Shown here: positions 1-8,181 of the stretch, in pieces
Numbering within the stretch: position 1 is the stretch's first letter
Layout: each line of letters begins with the position of its first letter
Assembly (NCBI RefSeq): GCF_006385135.1
Contig: NZ_CP041025.1
Coordinates: 1,891,501-1,955,500, forward strand
Length of the DNA stretch: 64,000 nucleotides
DNA from: Paremcibacter congregatus
GTDB taxonomy: Bacteria; Pseudomonadota; Alphaproteobacteria; Sphingomonadales; Emcibacteraceae
Direction of reading: 5' to 3'
Program-made: the position numbers and the translations under genes
Notes under the pieces: model-generated
The model's database searches: none
What the model saw: the letters and a program-made list of their open reading frames with translations, nothing else
What the model was told of the DNA's origin: nothing

Positions 1-1146
1 TTCTCCGGTATTGAGCGTACCAAGGGCTTCGGCTTGTTTATATTTCTGCGTGACCAGAGAGGTTATTTCCGCCATGGCCTGAGTATGGCGTTCTTCAGAC
101 CATTCACCAATCTCAATCAAATGACCTTTGAGCCGTTCGACCGGATCCCCCAGCGGCCAGACACGGGCTTCATCTTCCGGCCGGTATTTCGTCGGATCAT
201 CACTGGTGGAATGGGCATCGGCGCGGTAGGTAAACAGTTCAATCAATGTCGGGCCGCCGCCATTACGCGCCCGTTCGGCCGCCCATTTTGTCACGGCATA
301 AACCGCAAGGAAATCATTACCATCGACTCGCAAGCCCGGCATACCATATCCGATGCCACGACTGGCGAAGGTGGCTTTCTCACCGCCGGCGAAACCCTGG
401 AAGCTGGAAATCGCCCACTGGTTATTGACCACATTAAGCAGTACCGGCGCGTCATATACGGCGGCAAAGGTCATGCCGTGATGGAAGTCCGCCGTCGCCG
501 TCGTCCCTTCTCCAATCCAGGTAGAGGCAATGGCGTCTTCGCCCTTATAGGAGGAAGCCACCGCCCAACCGACTGCCTGACAAAACTGGGTGCCCAGATT
601 ACCGGAGATCGAGAAAAAGTTTCCCTCTTTCCAGGTATACATGATCGGCAGCTGGCGACCTTTGCAATTGTCCCCCGCATTGGACAGACAATGGTTCATC
701 ATATCGAGAAGATCGCGTCCCCGGGAAATCAGCAGGCCTTGCTGGCGATAGGAGGGAAAGAGCATATCATCTTTATCGAGCGCCATGGCCTGGGCAACCG
801 CCACGGCTTCTTCGCCGCGGGATTTCATATAAAAGGACATTTTCCCGACCCGTTGCATATTCTGCATCCGGTCATCATAGATGCGGGTGGTCAGCATGTC
901 GCGCAACCCCTGACGCAAGACTTCCGGATCGAGTTTCGGATCCCATTCCCCGTGGGCCTGACCCTTCATATTCAGCACCCGTATGATGCCGTTGGCGAAG
1001 GGGAAAAGTTCCTTGGGATCACTCATCACATGGGGGCGCGGCAAAGCGCCCGCATTGGAAATATCAAGGTCGTCGAATTCCGGTTTTTCTCCGGGACGAT
1101 GGCGGGGGGCAGGCACATTGAGATTTTTTGCGCTGTGGGGGACCAT
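1..1146 (-). CDS. bkdA1: 2-oxoisovalerate (branched-chain keto acid) dehydrogenase E1 alpha, partial
   Basis: Thiamine-diphosphate E1 alpha subunit of the branched-chain 2-oxo acid dehydrogenase complex, which oxidatively decarboxylates the keto acids of Val, Leu and Ile. Translation of the minus strand gives 382 residues before the window edge cuts the C-terminus. The cofactor segment reads GEGTTATADFH followed by NNQWAIS, and the E1 alpha loop reads YRADAHSTSDDPTKYR. The start is the ATG at 1146 behind a GGAGAAGT Shine-Dalgarno. The long proline-rich N-terminus (AKNLNVPAPRHRPGEKPEF) is typical of bacterial BkdA1 rather than pyruvate E1. It is divergent from an Lrp-type regulator at 1274, the usual bkdR arrangement. 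The remaining bkd genes would lie left of the window. A 392-codon frame on the opposite strand is a shadow. Confidence 0.93.
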   Translation of the reverse strand, partial: MVPHSAKNLNVPAPRHRPGEKPEFDDLDISNAGALPRPHVMSDPKELFPFANGIIRVLNMKGQAHGEWDPKLDPEVLRQGLRDMLTTRIYDDRMQNMQRVGKMSFYMKSRGEEAVAVAQAMALDKDDMLFPSYRQQGLLISRGRDLLDMMNHCLSNAGDNCKGRQLPIMYTWKEGNFFSISGNLGTQFCQAVGWAVASSYKGEDAIASTWIGEGTTATADFHHGMTFAAVYDAPVLLNVVNNQWAISSFQGFAGGEKATFASRGIGYGMPGLRVDGNDFLAVYAVTKWAAERARNGGGPTLIELFTYRADAHSTSDDPTKYRPEDEARVWPLGDPVERLKGHLIEIGEWSEERHTQAMAEITSLVTQKYKQAEALGTLNTGE

Positions 1147-1215
1147 TTATACTTCTCCTTTTCCAGACATAATAACAGCAATTACGTGAAATTTCTTCCC
1201 ATTGATCCGTGAAAA

Positions 1216-1231
1216 TGCCATAATTACGGCA
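1216..1231. promoter_or_regulatory. near-perfect palindrome between bkdA1 and its Lrp-type regulator
   Basis: TGCCATAATTACGGCA is a 16-bp dyad with only one mismatched pair (A/C flanking the central TAATTA). It lies in the divergent intergenic region, 42 bp before the regulator's start codon. Its position makes it a candidate Lrp/BkdR-type operator. This is inferred from symmetry and location only. Confidence 0.35.
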
Positions 1232-1273
1232 CAATATTTATGGAAATACAAAAAATATGGGAAAATATACCAA

Positions 1274-1723
1274 ATGGATGCTTTAGATATAAAAATACTG
1301 AATCTGCTGCAGGATGACGCCTTGATGACGGTGGTCGAAATTGCGGATAAGATCGGTTCGTCAAAATCTGTTTGCTGGCGCCGGATACAACGGTTGCAGG
1401 ACGACGGGGTCATCAAAAAACGGGTGGCTCTTCTGGAGCATAATAAAGTCGGCCTGGATATTATTTTGTTTGCTCATGTCAAGATGACGGCCCATGGTCG
1501 AAAATTACCAAAGTTTATCGAGGTCATCAAGGATATCCCGCAAATCGTAGAGTGCTATACTCTTATGGGAAATGTGGATTTTCTGCTGAAAATCGTTGTC
1601 GAGGATATTCAGCAATATGAGGAATTATGGTGGAACCACTTATCCCCCATCGAAGGGGTGCAGGAAATCAATTCAACCATCGCCATGACAGAAGTCAAGC
1701 ATACCACCCGCCTGCCCCTGTAA
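1274..1723 (+). CDS. Lrp/AsnC family transcriptional regulator (BkdR-like)
   Basis: A 149-residue Lrp/AsnC regulator. The N-terminal HTH (residues 1-50) carries the family signature CWRRIQRLQDDGVI. The C-terminal RAM/effector-binding domain follows, with VECYTLMGNVDFLLKIV around residues 95-112. I chose the ATG at 1274 because it begins exactly at the canonical MDALDIKILNLLQ start of the family; an upstream TTG in frame would add 24 unusual residues. It is divergent from bkdA1, so it most likely responds to branched-chain amino acids and controls that operon. It is clearly paralogous to the regulator at 7114-7590 (both have CWRRI, ECYT and a terminal VK-TT-PL motif). Confidence 0.9.
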   Translation: MDALDIKILNLLQDDALMTVVEIADKIGSSKSVCWRRIQRLQDDGVIKKRVALLEHNKVGLDIILFAHVKMTAHGRKLPKFIEVIKDIPQIVECYTLMGNVDFLLKIVVEDIQQYEELWWNHLSPIEGVQEINSTIAMTEVKHTTRLPL

Positions 1724-1737
1724 AGCAAAAAATCCGG

Positions 1738-1772
1738 TAAAAAAATGGCTGCTCCTCAATCGAGAAGCAGCC
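1738..1772 (-). terminator. rho-independent terminator of the kynR-kynU unit
   Basis: A 7-bp inverted repeat GGCTGCT / AGCAGCC (1747-1753 and 1766-1772) is followed on the minus strand by a run of T (A-run at 1738-1745 on the plus strand). It lies 22 bp beyond the kynU stop codon. No T-run follows on the plus strand, so it serves kynU. Confidence 0.8.
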
Positions 1773-1793
1773 ACAGGTATCAGCCGCGACGGA

Positions 1794-3035
1794 TCAGGTC
1801 ACAGCAGTTAATTGGTTATATTTTGCATTTTTCCACAGATCATATTTCATGATCTTTTTCAGCCGTGCGACAGCATCCCAGACATCGACATACCGGACAT
1901 AAAGAGGGGTAAAACCAAAACGAACGATGTTCGGGGCCCGGAAGTCACCGATCACTTTGTCCGCAATCAGGGCCTGCATGATGGCATATCCATAGTCATG
2001 TCTGAATGACACTTGGCTGCCCCGGGCCTCACCGTTACGCGGTGTGGCGAGTTCAAAGCCATATTTGCCGCATTCGCTTTCGACAAGCTCAATAAAATAG
2101 TCACAGAGGGTAATTGATTTCTGACGCAGATCAGCCATATCGGCCCGCATCATGACGTCCAGACCACATTCCAGAACGGACAGGGAAAGGATCGGCTGTG
2201 TACCGGTCAGAGACTGCCAGATTGTCCCTGACGGCCGATAATCCCGTTCGAAAGCGAAGGGCGCCGCGTGGCTCCACCAACCTGTCAGGGGTTGGGCCGC
2301 CGTACCTTGATGGCGTTTGGCGACAAAGATGAAGGCCGGGGCCCCTGGCCCGCCATTGAGATATTTATAGCCGCAGCCCACAGCAAAATCGACATCGCAT
2401 TTATTCAAATCAATCGGCAAAGCGCCGGCGCTGTGGCACAGGTCCCAAATTACCAGCGCCCCGACCGCATGTGCTTTTTCTGTAATGGCCTTCATATCCA
2501 AAAGATGACCGGTTTTATAATGCACCTGAGTCAGAGACACCACGGCCACATCTTCGGTAATGGCATCAATAATCTGGTCAATTTCGGCGAAACGGATTTC
2601 ATGGCCTTGTCCGCGCTGTTTGATCAAGCCCTGGGTCATGTAATTGTCGGTAGGAAAATTACTTCCCTCCATGACAATGACCTTACGACCTTCTCTCAGA
2701 TCCAGCGCCATGGACAGCAGTTTGTAGAGGTTCAGACCCGTAGCGTCACAAGCCAGAACTTCACCGGATGCTGCTCCTATTAAGGATGCAATTTTGTTGC
2801 CGAGTTTTTCGGTCAGGTGAAACCAGCCATTTTTGTTCCAGCTGGTGATGAGATCCTGCCCCCATTCCCGTTCAACAACATCAAGCGCCCTGGCCTTGGC
2901 GGATTTAGGCATGGCGCCGAGCGAGTTACCATCAAGGTAAATCAGGTCTTCCGGCAATTCAAATTCGTCGCGAAACGCGGCAAGGGGATCATTCTCGTCT
3001 AACTTGAGAAAATCTTCACGGGTATAATTTGGCAT
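1794..3035 (-). CDS. kynU: kynureninase
   Basis: PLP-dependent hydrolase converting kynurenine to anthranilate plus alanine. The product is 413 residues, normal for the family. It begins MPNYTREDFLKLDENDPLA, and the Schiff-base lysine lies in GCGYKYLNGGPGAP (Lys224 by my count). WDLCHSAGALPIDL supplies the conserved Asp/His of the cofactor site. The start at 3035 sits one base after the stop of the upstream XRE-cupin regulator, so the two are surely co-transcribed. A longer in-frame extension up to 3482 overlaps that regulator and is rejected. With kynA and a formamidase nearby, the three-step Trp-to-anthranilate pathway is complete. No kynurenine 3-monooxygenase is seen here. Confidence 0.96.
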   Translation of the reverse strand: MPNYTREDFLKLDENDPLAAFRDEFELPEDLIYLDGNSLGAMPKSAKARALDVVEREWGQDLITSWNKNGWFHLTEKLGNKIASLIGAASGEVLACDATGLNLYKLLSMALDLREGRKVIVMEGSNFPTDNYMTQGLIKQRGQGHEIRFAEIDQIIDAITEDVAVVSLTQVHYKTGHLLDMKAITEKAHAVGALVIWDLCHSAGALPIDLNKCDVDFAVGCGYKYLNGGPGAPAFIFVAKRHQGTAAQPLTGWWSHAAPFAFERDYRPSGTIWQSLTGTQPILSLSVLECGLDVMMRADMADLRQKSITLCDYFIELVESECGKYGFELATPRNGEARGSQVSFRHDYGYAIMQALIADKVIGDFRAPNIVRFGFTPLYVRYVDVWDAVARLKKIMKYDLWKNAKYNQLTAVT

Positions 3036-3036
3036 T

Positions 3037-3639
3037 TCACATACTTTCTGCAGTTTCACTGACGACGTTTGAACAAACGACCAATAAACGGGCGGTGTCC
3101 TGATTTTTAGAGACAAAGCGATGTCCGGAGCTGCTGTCAAGGTAGGCGCTGTCCCCGACTTCCAGCGCAACCGGCTTGTAATCTTCGGTATAAAGAATAA
3201 CCCCGCCTTCAAGGACGTAGATAAATTCTTCCCCCGGGTGACGCGCCAGCTTCCCCAGGTCCTGTGGGCTGGCGGGCGGTACATCCAGAATTCCGGGATG
3301 CATGGATTTGTTGAGCAACTCGCTTCCCAAAACTTCCACCTGATATGTATCAACCGCATTAATGCCCCCCTGTCCGCGGCGAATGATGGTCCGGCGTCCC
3401 GCCTTGGCAGGCCCCGCCTGATCATCAAAAAGTACGGCGATATTAATTGAAAGCCCCCGGGCCAGTTTTTGCAAATTGGCATATGTCAGGGTTGCTTGAT
3501 GATTTTGAACCTTTGACAGGGTTGAAACCGGAATATCGACCAGGTCGCTTAATTGTTTCAACGTCAGCCCGCGTTCCTGACGCAGCGTCGCAAGACGGTC
3601 CCCAAGGGTCCGTTCTGTTATAGCATCTTGTTCTGTCAT
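3037..3639 (-). CDS. XRE-family regulator with C-terminal cupin domain
   Basis: A 200-residue regulator. An XRE-type HTH at residues 10-65 (LGDRLATLRQERGLTLKQL, then IPVSTLSKVQN) is joined to a cupin (residues about 110-190, HPGEEFIYVLEGGVILYTED). This architecture senses small metabolites. Its placement one base upstream of kynU and divergent from the formamidase gene suggests control of kynurenine catabolism. In pseudomonads an unrelated Lrp-type KynR does this job. The start is uncertain: in-frame ATGs lie at 3672, 3654 and 3639, and a GTG at 3690, none with a strong Shine-Dalgarno. I use 3639 because MTEQDAITERTLGDRL gives the usual family length. Confidence 0.85.
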   Translation of the reverse strand: MTEQDAITERTLGDRLATLRQERGLTLKQLSDLVDIPVSTLSKVQNHQATLTYANLQKLARGLSINIAVLFDDQAGPAKAGRRTIIRRGQGGINAVDTYQVEVLGSELLNKSMHPGILDVPPASPQDLGKLARHPGEEFIYVLEGGVILYTEDYKPVALEVGDSAYLDSSSGHRFVSKNQDTARLLVVCSNVVSETAESM

Positions 3640-3695
3640 GGTCCTGGCCGTCATATCATCCACTTTCATCGTATGGAAGGAGCCTACCACATATG

Positions 3696-3746
3696 TTTCA
3701 TATTGAAAACATTTTTCTGATTAGAAAATATTTTCACAATCTTGTG
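3696..3746. promoter_or_regulatory. divergent kynurenine-operon operator region
   Basis: Three symmetric elements are packed here. The first is TTTCATATTGAAA (3696-3708), whose reverse complement recurs exactly in front of kynA. The second is a 31-bp imperfect dyad of GAAAA/TTTTC half-sites (3705-3735). The third is the perfect palindrome CACAATCTTGTG (3735-3746). They lie between the regulator/kynU unit and the formamidase gene. Binding by the XRE-cupin regulator is my inference. Confidence 0.5.
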
Positions 3747-3813
3747 ACATAAAATTTTATATGCCATAGTGGGGTCCTGCAGTTTTAACTCAAAGATTTA
3801 TAAGGCCTTATAT

Positions 3814-4677
3814 ATGACCCTGTATCGAGGAATGGATAAAGAAACTCTGAACCGGGAATATTCACCAAGTTCCTGCGTTAAAGACATTATGCCCTATATT
3901 CAGGCCTATATTGATGAAAGCGCTGCTGCTTATGATCTTCTGGCGGAACAGTGTCGCTCAGGCGTTAAATATGGGCCGGAGGATCGTTCCGTTGTCGATA
4001 TCTTTACACCGAACGGTTCAGGTCCCTGCCCGGTTCATATCTTTATACATGGTGGATACTGGCAGGAATTATCTGTGCGCGAGAGCGTGTTTGCCGCCCC
4101 GAACTTTGTTGCACATGATATTGTGTTTATGGCGCTGGATTATACCCTTGCACCGGAGGCAAGCCTGACGGAAATCGTCGAACAAGTGCGCCGCGGTGTG
4201 CTCTGGATTCTCGAAAATTGTGCCGAGTATGGCGGTGATAAAAGTAACATTACCCTGTCAGGCAGTTCCGCGGGGGCCCATCTGGTGGCGGAAGTTCTGG
4301 CCACAGACTGGAATGCGCAAGGCTATGAAGAATGCCCGATCAAAGGAGCTTGTGAAGTGAGCGGCGTATTTGACCTCACTCCCCTCGTCCATACCTATGT
4401 TAATGATCCGCTCCAATTGACGGAGACGGAAGTGCAGAATCTCAGTCCGGCAAATCATATCCCGTCACATGCCTGCCCGGTGGTCTTCGCCTACGGCGAC
4501 AATGAAACGTCAGAGTTTAAACGCCAGACCCGTGACTATTACGCGGACTGGGTCAAGGCGGGGCACCCGGCGTCGTTTATGGAACTTGCAGGCTTTAATC
4601 ATTTTGATGTGATTATGGAACTTGGAAATAAGGACAGCCGGTTGTTTCAGGCTGTCCTTGATCAGATTCGCGCCTAG
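3814..4677 (+). CDS. arylformamidase (kynurenine formamidase), alpha/beta-hydrolase type
   Basis: A 287-residue alpha/beta hydrolase of the AFMID/arylformamidase class, expected to hydrolyse N-formylkynurenine to kynurenine. It carries the diagnostic oxyanion motif HGGYWQ (about residue 80) and the nucleophile elbow GSSAGAH. The terminal FNHFDVI supplies the catalytic His. This is not the metal-dependent cyclase-like KynB of many bacteria, but the animal/fungal-like fold. I start at 3814 (MTLYRGMDKETL), 8 bp behind AAGG; a GTG 45 bp upstream is less likely. Its stop codon overlaps the convergent kynA stop in the shared tetranucleotide CTAG. Confidence 0.9.
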   Translation: MTLYRGMDKETLNREYSPSSCVKDIMPYIQAYIDESAAAYDLLAEQCRSGVKYGPEDRSVVDIFTPNGSGPCPVHIFIHGGYWQELSVRESVFAAPNFVAHDIVFMALDYTLAPEASLTEIVEQVRRGVLWILENCAEYGGDKSNITLSGSSAGAHLVAEVLATDWNAQGYEECPIKGACEVSGVFDLTPLVHTYVNDPLQLTETEVQNLSPANHIPSHACPVVFAYGDNETSEFKRQTRDYYADWVKAGHPASFMELAGFNHFDVIMELGNKDSRLFQAVLDQIRA

Positions 4678-5519
4678 AGAGAAGTGCGCACGGTCCACAG
4701 TTCAGGGAAGAACCGCAGATCCAGCGCCTTCACCAGATAGCTCACCCCGCCGGTGCCGCCGGTGCCGCGACGGAAACCGATGATGCGCTCAACGGTTTTC
4801 ATATGGGCAAACCGCCAGGTCTGGAAACGATGTTCAAGATCGACCAGTTTCTCGGCCCAGTCATAGAGATCCCAATATTCCTCGCCATTTTCGTAAACCT
4901 TTTTCCAGGCTGCCTCAACATCGGGGTGGGCTTGATATGGTTCGCTCCAATCCCGCTCCAGACACTCTGCCGGCAAGTCAAAACCTCGCCGGGCCAGAAG
5001 CTGTAATGTCAGGTCATAGATGCTCGGGTTTTCGAGAACATTTTTAACCTGGGCATAGATGTTCGGGTGGTCTTTATGGGCTTCAATCATACCTTTGTTT
5101 TTGTTGCCGAGAGAAAATTCAATCATGCGGTACTGATAGGACTGGAAGCCGGAACTTTGACCAAGTGCATCGCGAAAGCTGAGATAGTCTTTCGGGGTCA
5201 TGGTCGACAGCACATTCCACGATTGGGTCAGCTGTTCCTGAATGCGGGCTATACGGGCCACCATTTTCATCGCCAGATCAAGGTTGTCTTCCTTGAGGCA
5301 TTCCATCGCCGCCGTCATTTCATGGATTGATAATTTCATCCATAGCTCTGACGCCTGATGAATGATGATGAACATCATTTCATCATGTTTATCAGACCGT
5401 AACGTCTGTGCGCTTAAAATGCTGTCCAGTTCCAGATATTGGCCGTAACTCACATCTTGCGACCAGTGAATTTTTTCTCCGGTAAGATCCACGGAGGAAT
5501 CGATTTTCTCGCCTGTCAT
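4674..5519 (-). CDS. kynA: tryptophan 2,3-dioxygenase
   Basis: Haem dioxygenase that opens the indole ring of Trp to give N-formylkynurenine. The product is 281 residues, typical length. Motifs seen: FIIIHQASELWMK near the N-terminus, YQYRMIEFSLGNK in the middle (substrate-binding Tyr/Arg), FAHMKTVERIIGFRRG with the haem-ligand His, and GTGGTGGVSYL. The ATG at 5519 follows AAAGGAAT. An operator-like palindrome (5528-5542) lies just upstream and touches the Shine-Dalgarno. Convergent with the formamidase gene, sharing 4 bp at the stops. Confidence 0.97.
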   Translation of the reverse strand: MTGEKIDSSVDLTGEKIHWSQDVSYGQYLELDSILSAQTLRSDKHDEMMFIIIHQASELWMKLSIHEMTAAMECLKEDNLDLAMKMVARIARIQEQLTQSWNVLSTMTPKDYLSFRDALGQSSGFQSYQYRMIEFSLGNKNKGMIEAHKDHPNIYAQVKNVLENPSIYDLTLQLLARRGFDLPAECLERDWSEPYQAHPDVEAAWKKVYENGEEYWDLYDWAEKLVDLEHRFQTWRFAHMKTVERIIGFRRGTGGTGGVSYLVKALDLRFFPELWTVRTSL

Positions 5520-5527
5520 AAATATTC

Positions 5528-5542
5528 CTTTCAATATGAAAG
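5528..5542. promoter_or_regulatory. kynA leader palindrome, shared with the kynU/formamidase promoter
   Basis: CTTTCAATATGAAAG is a perfect 6-3-6 dyad. Its core TTTCAATATGAAA is found again, base for base, on the minus strand at 3696-3708. It lies 9-23 bp before the kynA start and abuts the AAGGAAT ribosome-binding site. Candidate operator for coordinated kyn control. Confidence 0.5.
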
Positions 5543-5557
5543 TATTTTACGCCTAAA

Positions 5558-5611
5558 GTAAAAAAAAGCAAGACAGATAATCTACAGAATAAAATCTGCC
5601 CCTGTCTTGCT
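5558..5611 (-). terminator. terminator of the leucine dehydrogenase gene
   Basis: A 10-bp perfect inverted repeat AGCAAGACAG / CTGTCTTGCT (5568-5577, 5602-5611) has a second nested pairing ATCTG/CAGAT in its loop. It is followed on the minus strand by a run of seven T. It lies just past the stop at 5634. Confidence 0.8.
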
Positions 5612-5633
5612 CTTGTTTTAGTCTTGCAGAATA

Positions 5634-6686
5634 TTAGGCTTTTTCTTGCCGGGCCTTTTCAATGATTTCCGCAGCCAATTCGTCGGCAATAATATTGGTG
5701 GGGCGCTTTTCACTCACGGAACGCTCAAAAATCGTTGTCAGGCTGTTGTAAATATTGTCCACCTTGGCATTAACCCAGGCCTCGTCATATTCACCACGGG
5801 TTTCCGCCGCGACATTTATGATTCCGCCAGCATTGATGACATAATCCGGCGCATAAAGTATACCACGGTCCATCAACGCCTGACCATGATCATCCCGGGC
5901 CAGCTGATTATTCGCGGCCCCGGCAATGATGGTCGCTTTGAACTGACCAATGGTATCGTCGTTGACAATCGCACCCAGCGCACATGGGGCAAAGACATCG
6001 GCATCAGCGGTCAGGATATCATCCAGTCCGACAACCGTCGCATCACATTCATCAACGACCCGCTTTAACGCATCAAGATCAATATCGGAAACCAGAAGTT
6101 TCGCCCCGGCCGCATGCAAATGCTTGCAGAGATAATAGCCCACATGACCAACCCCTTGAACGGCTACGGTAAGCCCTTTGACGTCGTCGAGACCGAGTTT
6201 GTGCTTTACCGCCGCTTTGATGCCGAGATATGTTCCCGTCGCGGTGAAAGGAGAAGGATCCCCACTGGCATGTTCCCCCTTGTCAAGACCGGCAACATAT
6301 GGTGTTTCCTCAGCCACGATTTCCATATCGGAAACAGAAATCCCCACATCCTCTGCGGAAATATATTTACCGCCAAGTCCGTTTATCATCCGACCAAAAG
6401 CCCGGAACAGTTCTTCAGATTTGTCGGCACGGGGATCTCCCATGATTACCGCTTTACCGCCGCCAAGCTTCAATCCGGCGACAGCGTTTTTATGGCTCAT
6501 CCCGCGGGACAGACGTAGGGCATCATTCAGGGCATCTGTTTCCGTGTCGTATTTCCACATGCGGCATCCACCGGCCGCGGGGCCTAGCGATGTATCATGA
6601 ACCGCAATAAAAGCCTTCAGGCCTGTTTTCTTGTCATGCAGATAAACCACCTGCTCGTGACCCTTGAATTGATTAACGTCCATCAT
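5634..6686 (-). CDS. Leu/Val/Phe-type (Glu_dehydrog family) amino acid dehydrogenase
   Basis: A 350-residue NAD-dependent amino acid dehydrogenase. It most resembles leucine dehydrogenase, which reversibly deaminates branched-chain amino acids to the keto acids consumed by the bkd complex. The glycine-rich segment GPAAGGCRMW and the catalytic lysine region KNAVAGLKLGGGKAVIMGD (Lys78) are present. The Rossmann motif VAVQGVGHVGYYL and NAGGIINVAAE follow. The start is ATGATG at 6686/6683 with no strong Shine-Dalgarno. It is divergent from an Lrp-type regulator at 7114 across 427 bp. Phenylalanine or valine specificity cannot be excluded from sequence alone. Confidence 0.92.
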   Translation of the reverse strand: MMDVNQFKGHEQVVYLHDKKTGLKAFIAVHDTSLGPAAGGCRMWKYDTETDALNDALRLSRGMSHKNAVAGLKLGGGKAVIMGDPRADKSEELFRAFGRMINGLGGKYISAEDVGISVSDMEIVAEETPYVAGLDKGEHASGDPSPFTATGTYLGIKAAVKHKLGLDDVKGLTVAVQGVGHVGYYLCKHLHAAGAKLLVSDIDLDALKRVVDECDATVVGLDDILTADADVFAPCALGAIVNDDTIGQFKATIIAGAANNQLARDDHGQALMDRGILYAPDYVINAGGIINVAAETRGEYDEAWVNAKVDNIYNSLTTIFERSVSEKRPTNIIADELAAEIIEKARQEKA

Positions 6687-7113
6687 TTTTCAAAACTCTG
6701 TTTACGTTTCCCGGAAGTGATAAAGCGGCATCACCTTTGCCGGGATTTTTTGCTGACCAATCAGGTTATATGGCCTGATAACTCTTACTGGTAGTCACCT
6801 GTTTTGGCTTTGTCGAGGCTTTTTTTTCTGGACCATCTGGTCTAATTTTTAATCCTTAAAGCGGAAAAATGTAAATATGAAATATCCTTTGGATTGCTGT
6901 AAAAATCACGCAACAAAATGTCCCCTTTTCGTCAAAATGAGACAAAATAAACTAAGTAATAATATTGCGCACTTTGGGAATAAAATTCTAAAAACTTGTA
7001 GAATTCAAAGAATTCATCGCAAGATGCGCACGAAAGTGTTTTTCCGGATGACAAAGAATCTGATTTCCGCGAAGGTGATCGCAAAGATTCAGTCTGAAAA
7101 TGGATGCAATATT
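6687..7113. promoter_or_regulatory. intergenic region with two palindromes, dehydrogenase/Lrp divergence
   Basis: This 427-bp AT-rich gap holds GACCATCTGGTC (6831-6842), a 5-2-5 dyad. It also holds AATTCTA / TAGAATT (6984-6990 and 6999-7005), a perfect 7-bp inverted repeat with an 8-bp spacer. Both have the size of Lrp-family sites and lie between a branched-chain dehydrogenase and its divergent regulator. No gene is seen; an in-frame extension of the downstream regulator to 6877 looks spurious. Confidence 0.4.
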
Positions 7114-7590
7114 ATGCTAGATGATCTGAGCGAGGTGGATAAAAAAATCCTGGCGGCACTACAGGAAGACTGCAGCCTGACGAATACAGAACTGGCGCAA
7201 AAGGTCGGGCTGTCCACGGCGCCCTGCTGGCGGCGGATCAAAAGACTAGAAGACAAGGGAATTCTCACACAGCGGGTGGCCCTGGTGAATCCGAAAAAAC
7301 TCGATCTGGATATACTGGTATACGCCAGCGTGAAACTGTCCAGCCACACGGAAGAGTCGCTTGAAATATTCGAACGCACTATTGGTCTCTACCCGGAGGT
7401 CACTGAATGCTATACCATCAGCGGTTCTATGGATTACATGATCCGGGTGATCACCCGCGATATGCAGACCTATGAAACTTTTCTGCGTCAGAAACTGCTG
7501 AAAATGGACATGGTCAACGAGATTCATTCGCGTTTTGCCGTGACCAAGGTAAAGCAAACCACTGCCATACCACTGGAACTGTCAATCTGA
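7114..7590 (+). CDS. Lrp/AsnC family transcriptional regulator
   Basis: A 158-residue Lrp/AsnC regulator. The HTH is at residues 5-55 (VDKKILAALQEDCSLTNTELAQ, then CWRRIKRLEDKGI), and the RAM domain contains TECYTISGSMDYMIRV. I start at the ATG at 7114 (MLDDLSEVDKKIL) because the family begins there; the frame is open upstream but the extra 79 residues look non-coding. It is divergent from the leucine-type dehydrogenase, and I infer that it regulates it. Paralogue of 1274-1723. The last 9 bp overlap the convergent nucleotidyltransferase gene. Confidence 0.9.
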   Translation: MLDDLSEVDKKILAALQEDCSLTNTELAQKVGLSTAPCWRRIKRLEDKGILTQRVALVNPKKLDLDILVYASVKLSSHTEESLEIFERTIGLYPEVTECYTISGSMDYMIRVITRDMQTYETFLRQKLLKMDMVNEIHSRFAVTKVKQTTAIPLELSI

Positions 7591-8181
7591 CGGCAAAGCT
7601 AGGGCCCGGTATGCAGCCGGGCTGTCGACATCCCTGAAAATGGCCGGGCTATGGCTCTCTACCTCATGAACATGGGGTCTATAAGTCGTCAGAAGGCTTT
7701 TCGCTCCCTGATCGCCGGTGATATCCTCAAAGGCCGCAAAAAAAACGCGCCCCCACAGAACGGGATTACCCCGACGTCCCTGATGTACGGGAATGATGAT
7801 GTCGCGCCCCTGATCGGGCGCATAGGCTGCAATAATACTGGACAATATCTCTCGCGAGATATCCGGCATATCCCCCAACATCACCAGCATGGCATCATAA
7901 TCTGGCGCCACGGCGGCCAACCCGGCCTTTAGGGATCCACTCATGCCATCCTCATAACCTGCGTTATGAACAAAGCGAGCCCGCTTGCAGGAGACCGCCT
8001 GACGCACTTTCTCCGCCTGATGCCCCGTCACAATAATGATATCAGACAGGTCCCTCGCCTGGGCCACACAATGGGCGATCAGGGGCTGTCCCCGATATGG
8101 CAGCAGAAGCTTATTCTGATCCCCCATGCGGCGGGACTGACCCGCGGCAAGAATGACGGCAGCAATCCGGGGCGCCGTCAC
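7582..8181 (-). CDS. MobA/MocA-like molybdopterin nucleotidyltransferase
   Basis: A 199-residue NTP-transferase of the MobA/MocA group, which attaches CMP or GMP to molybdopterin. The N-terminus shows the signature AVILAAGQSRRMGDQNKLLLPYR in two overlapping parts: LAAGQSRRMG for the phosphate loop and NKLL for the catalytic Lys. LVMLGDMPDIS is the metal-binding DxP block and GRRGNPVLWG a conserved late motif. Coupling to an XdhC gene (4-bp ATGA overlap) favours MocA-type cytidylylation for a xanthine-dehydrogenase-family enzyme. No such enzyme is encoded in the window. Confidence 0.87.
   Translation of the reverse strand: MTAPRIAAVILAAGQSRRMGDQNKLLLPYRGQPLIAHCVAQARDLSDIIIVTGHQAEKVRQAVSCKRARFVHNAGYEDGMSGSLKAGLAAVAPDYDAMLVMLGDMPDISREILSSIIAAYAPDQGRDIIIPVHQGRRGNPVLWGRVFFAAFEDITGDQGAKSLLTTYRPHVHEVESHSPAIFRDVDSPAAYRALALPSD

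Noticed and set aside
34-1212. 392-codon forward frame
   Set aside because: Exactly antisense to the conserved bkdA1 coding region; translation is low-complexity and matches no family.
3036-3482. N-terminal extension of kynureninase
   Set aside because: It overlaps the XRE-cupin gene in another frame and shows no kynureninase similarity; ATG 3035 gives the family start.
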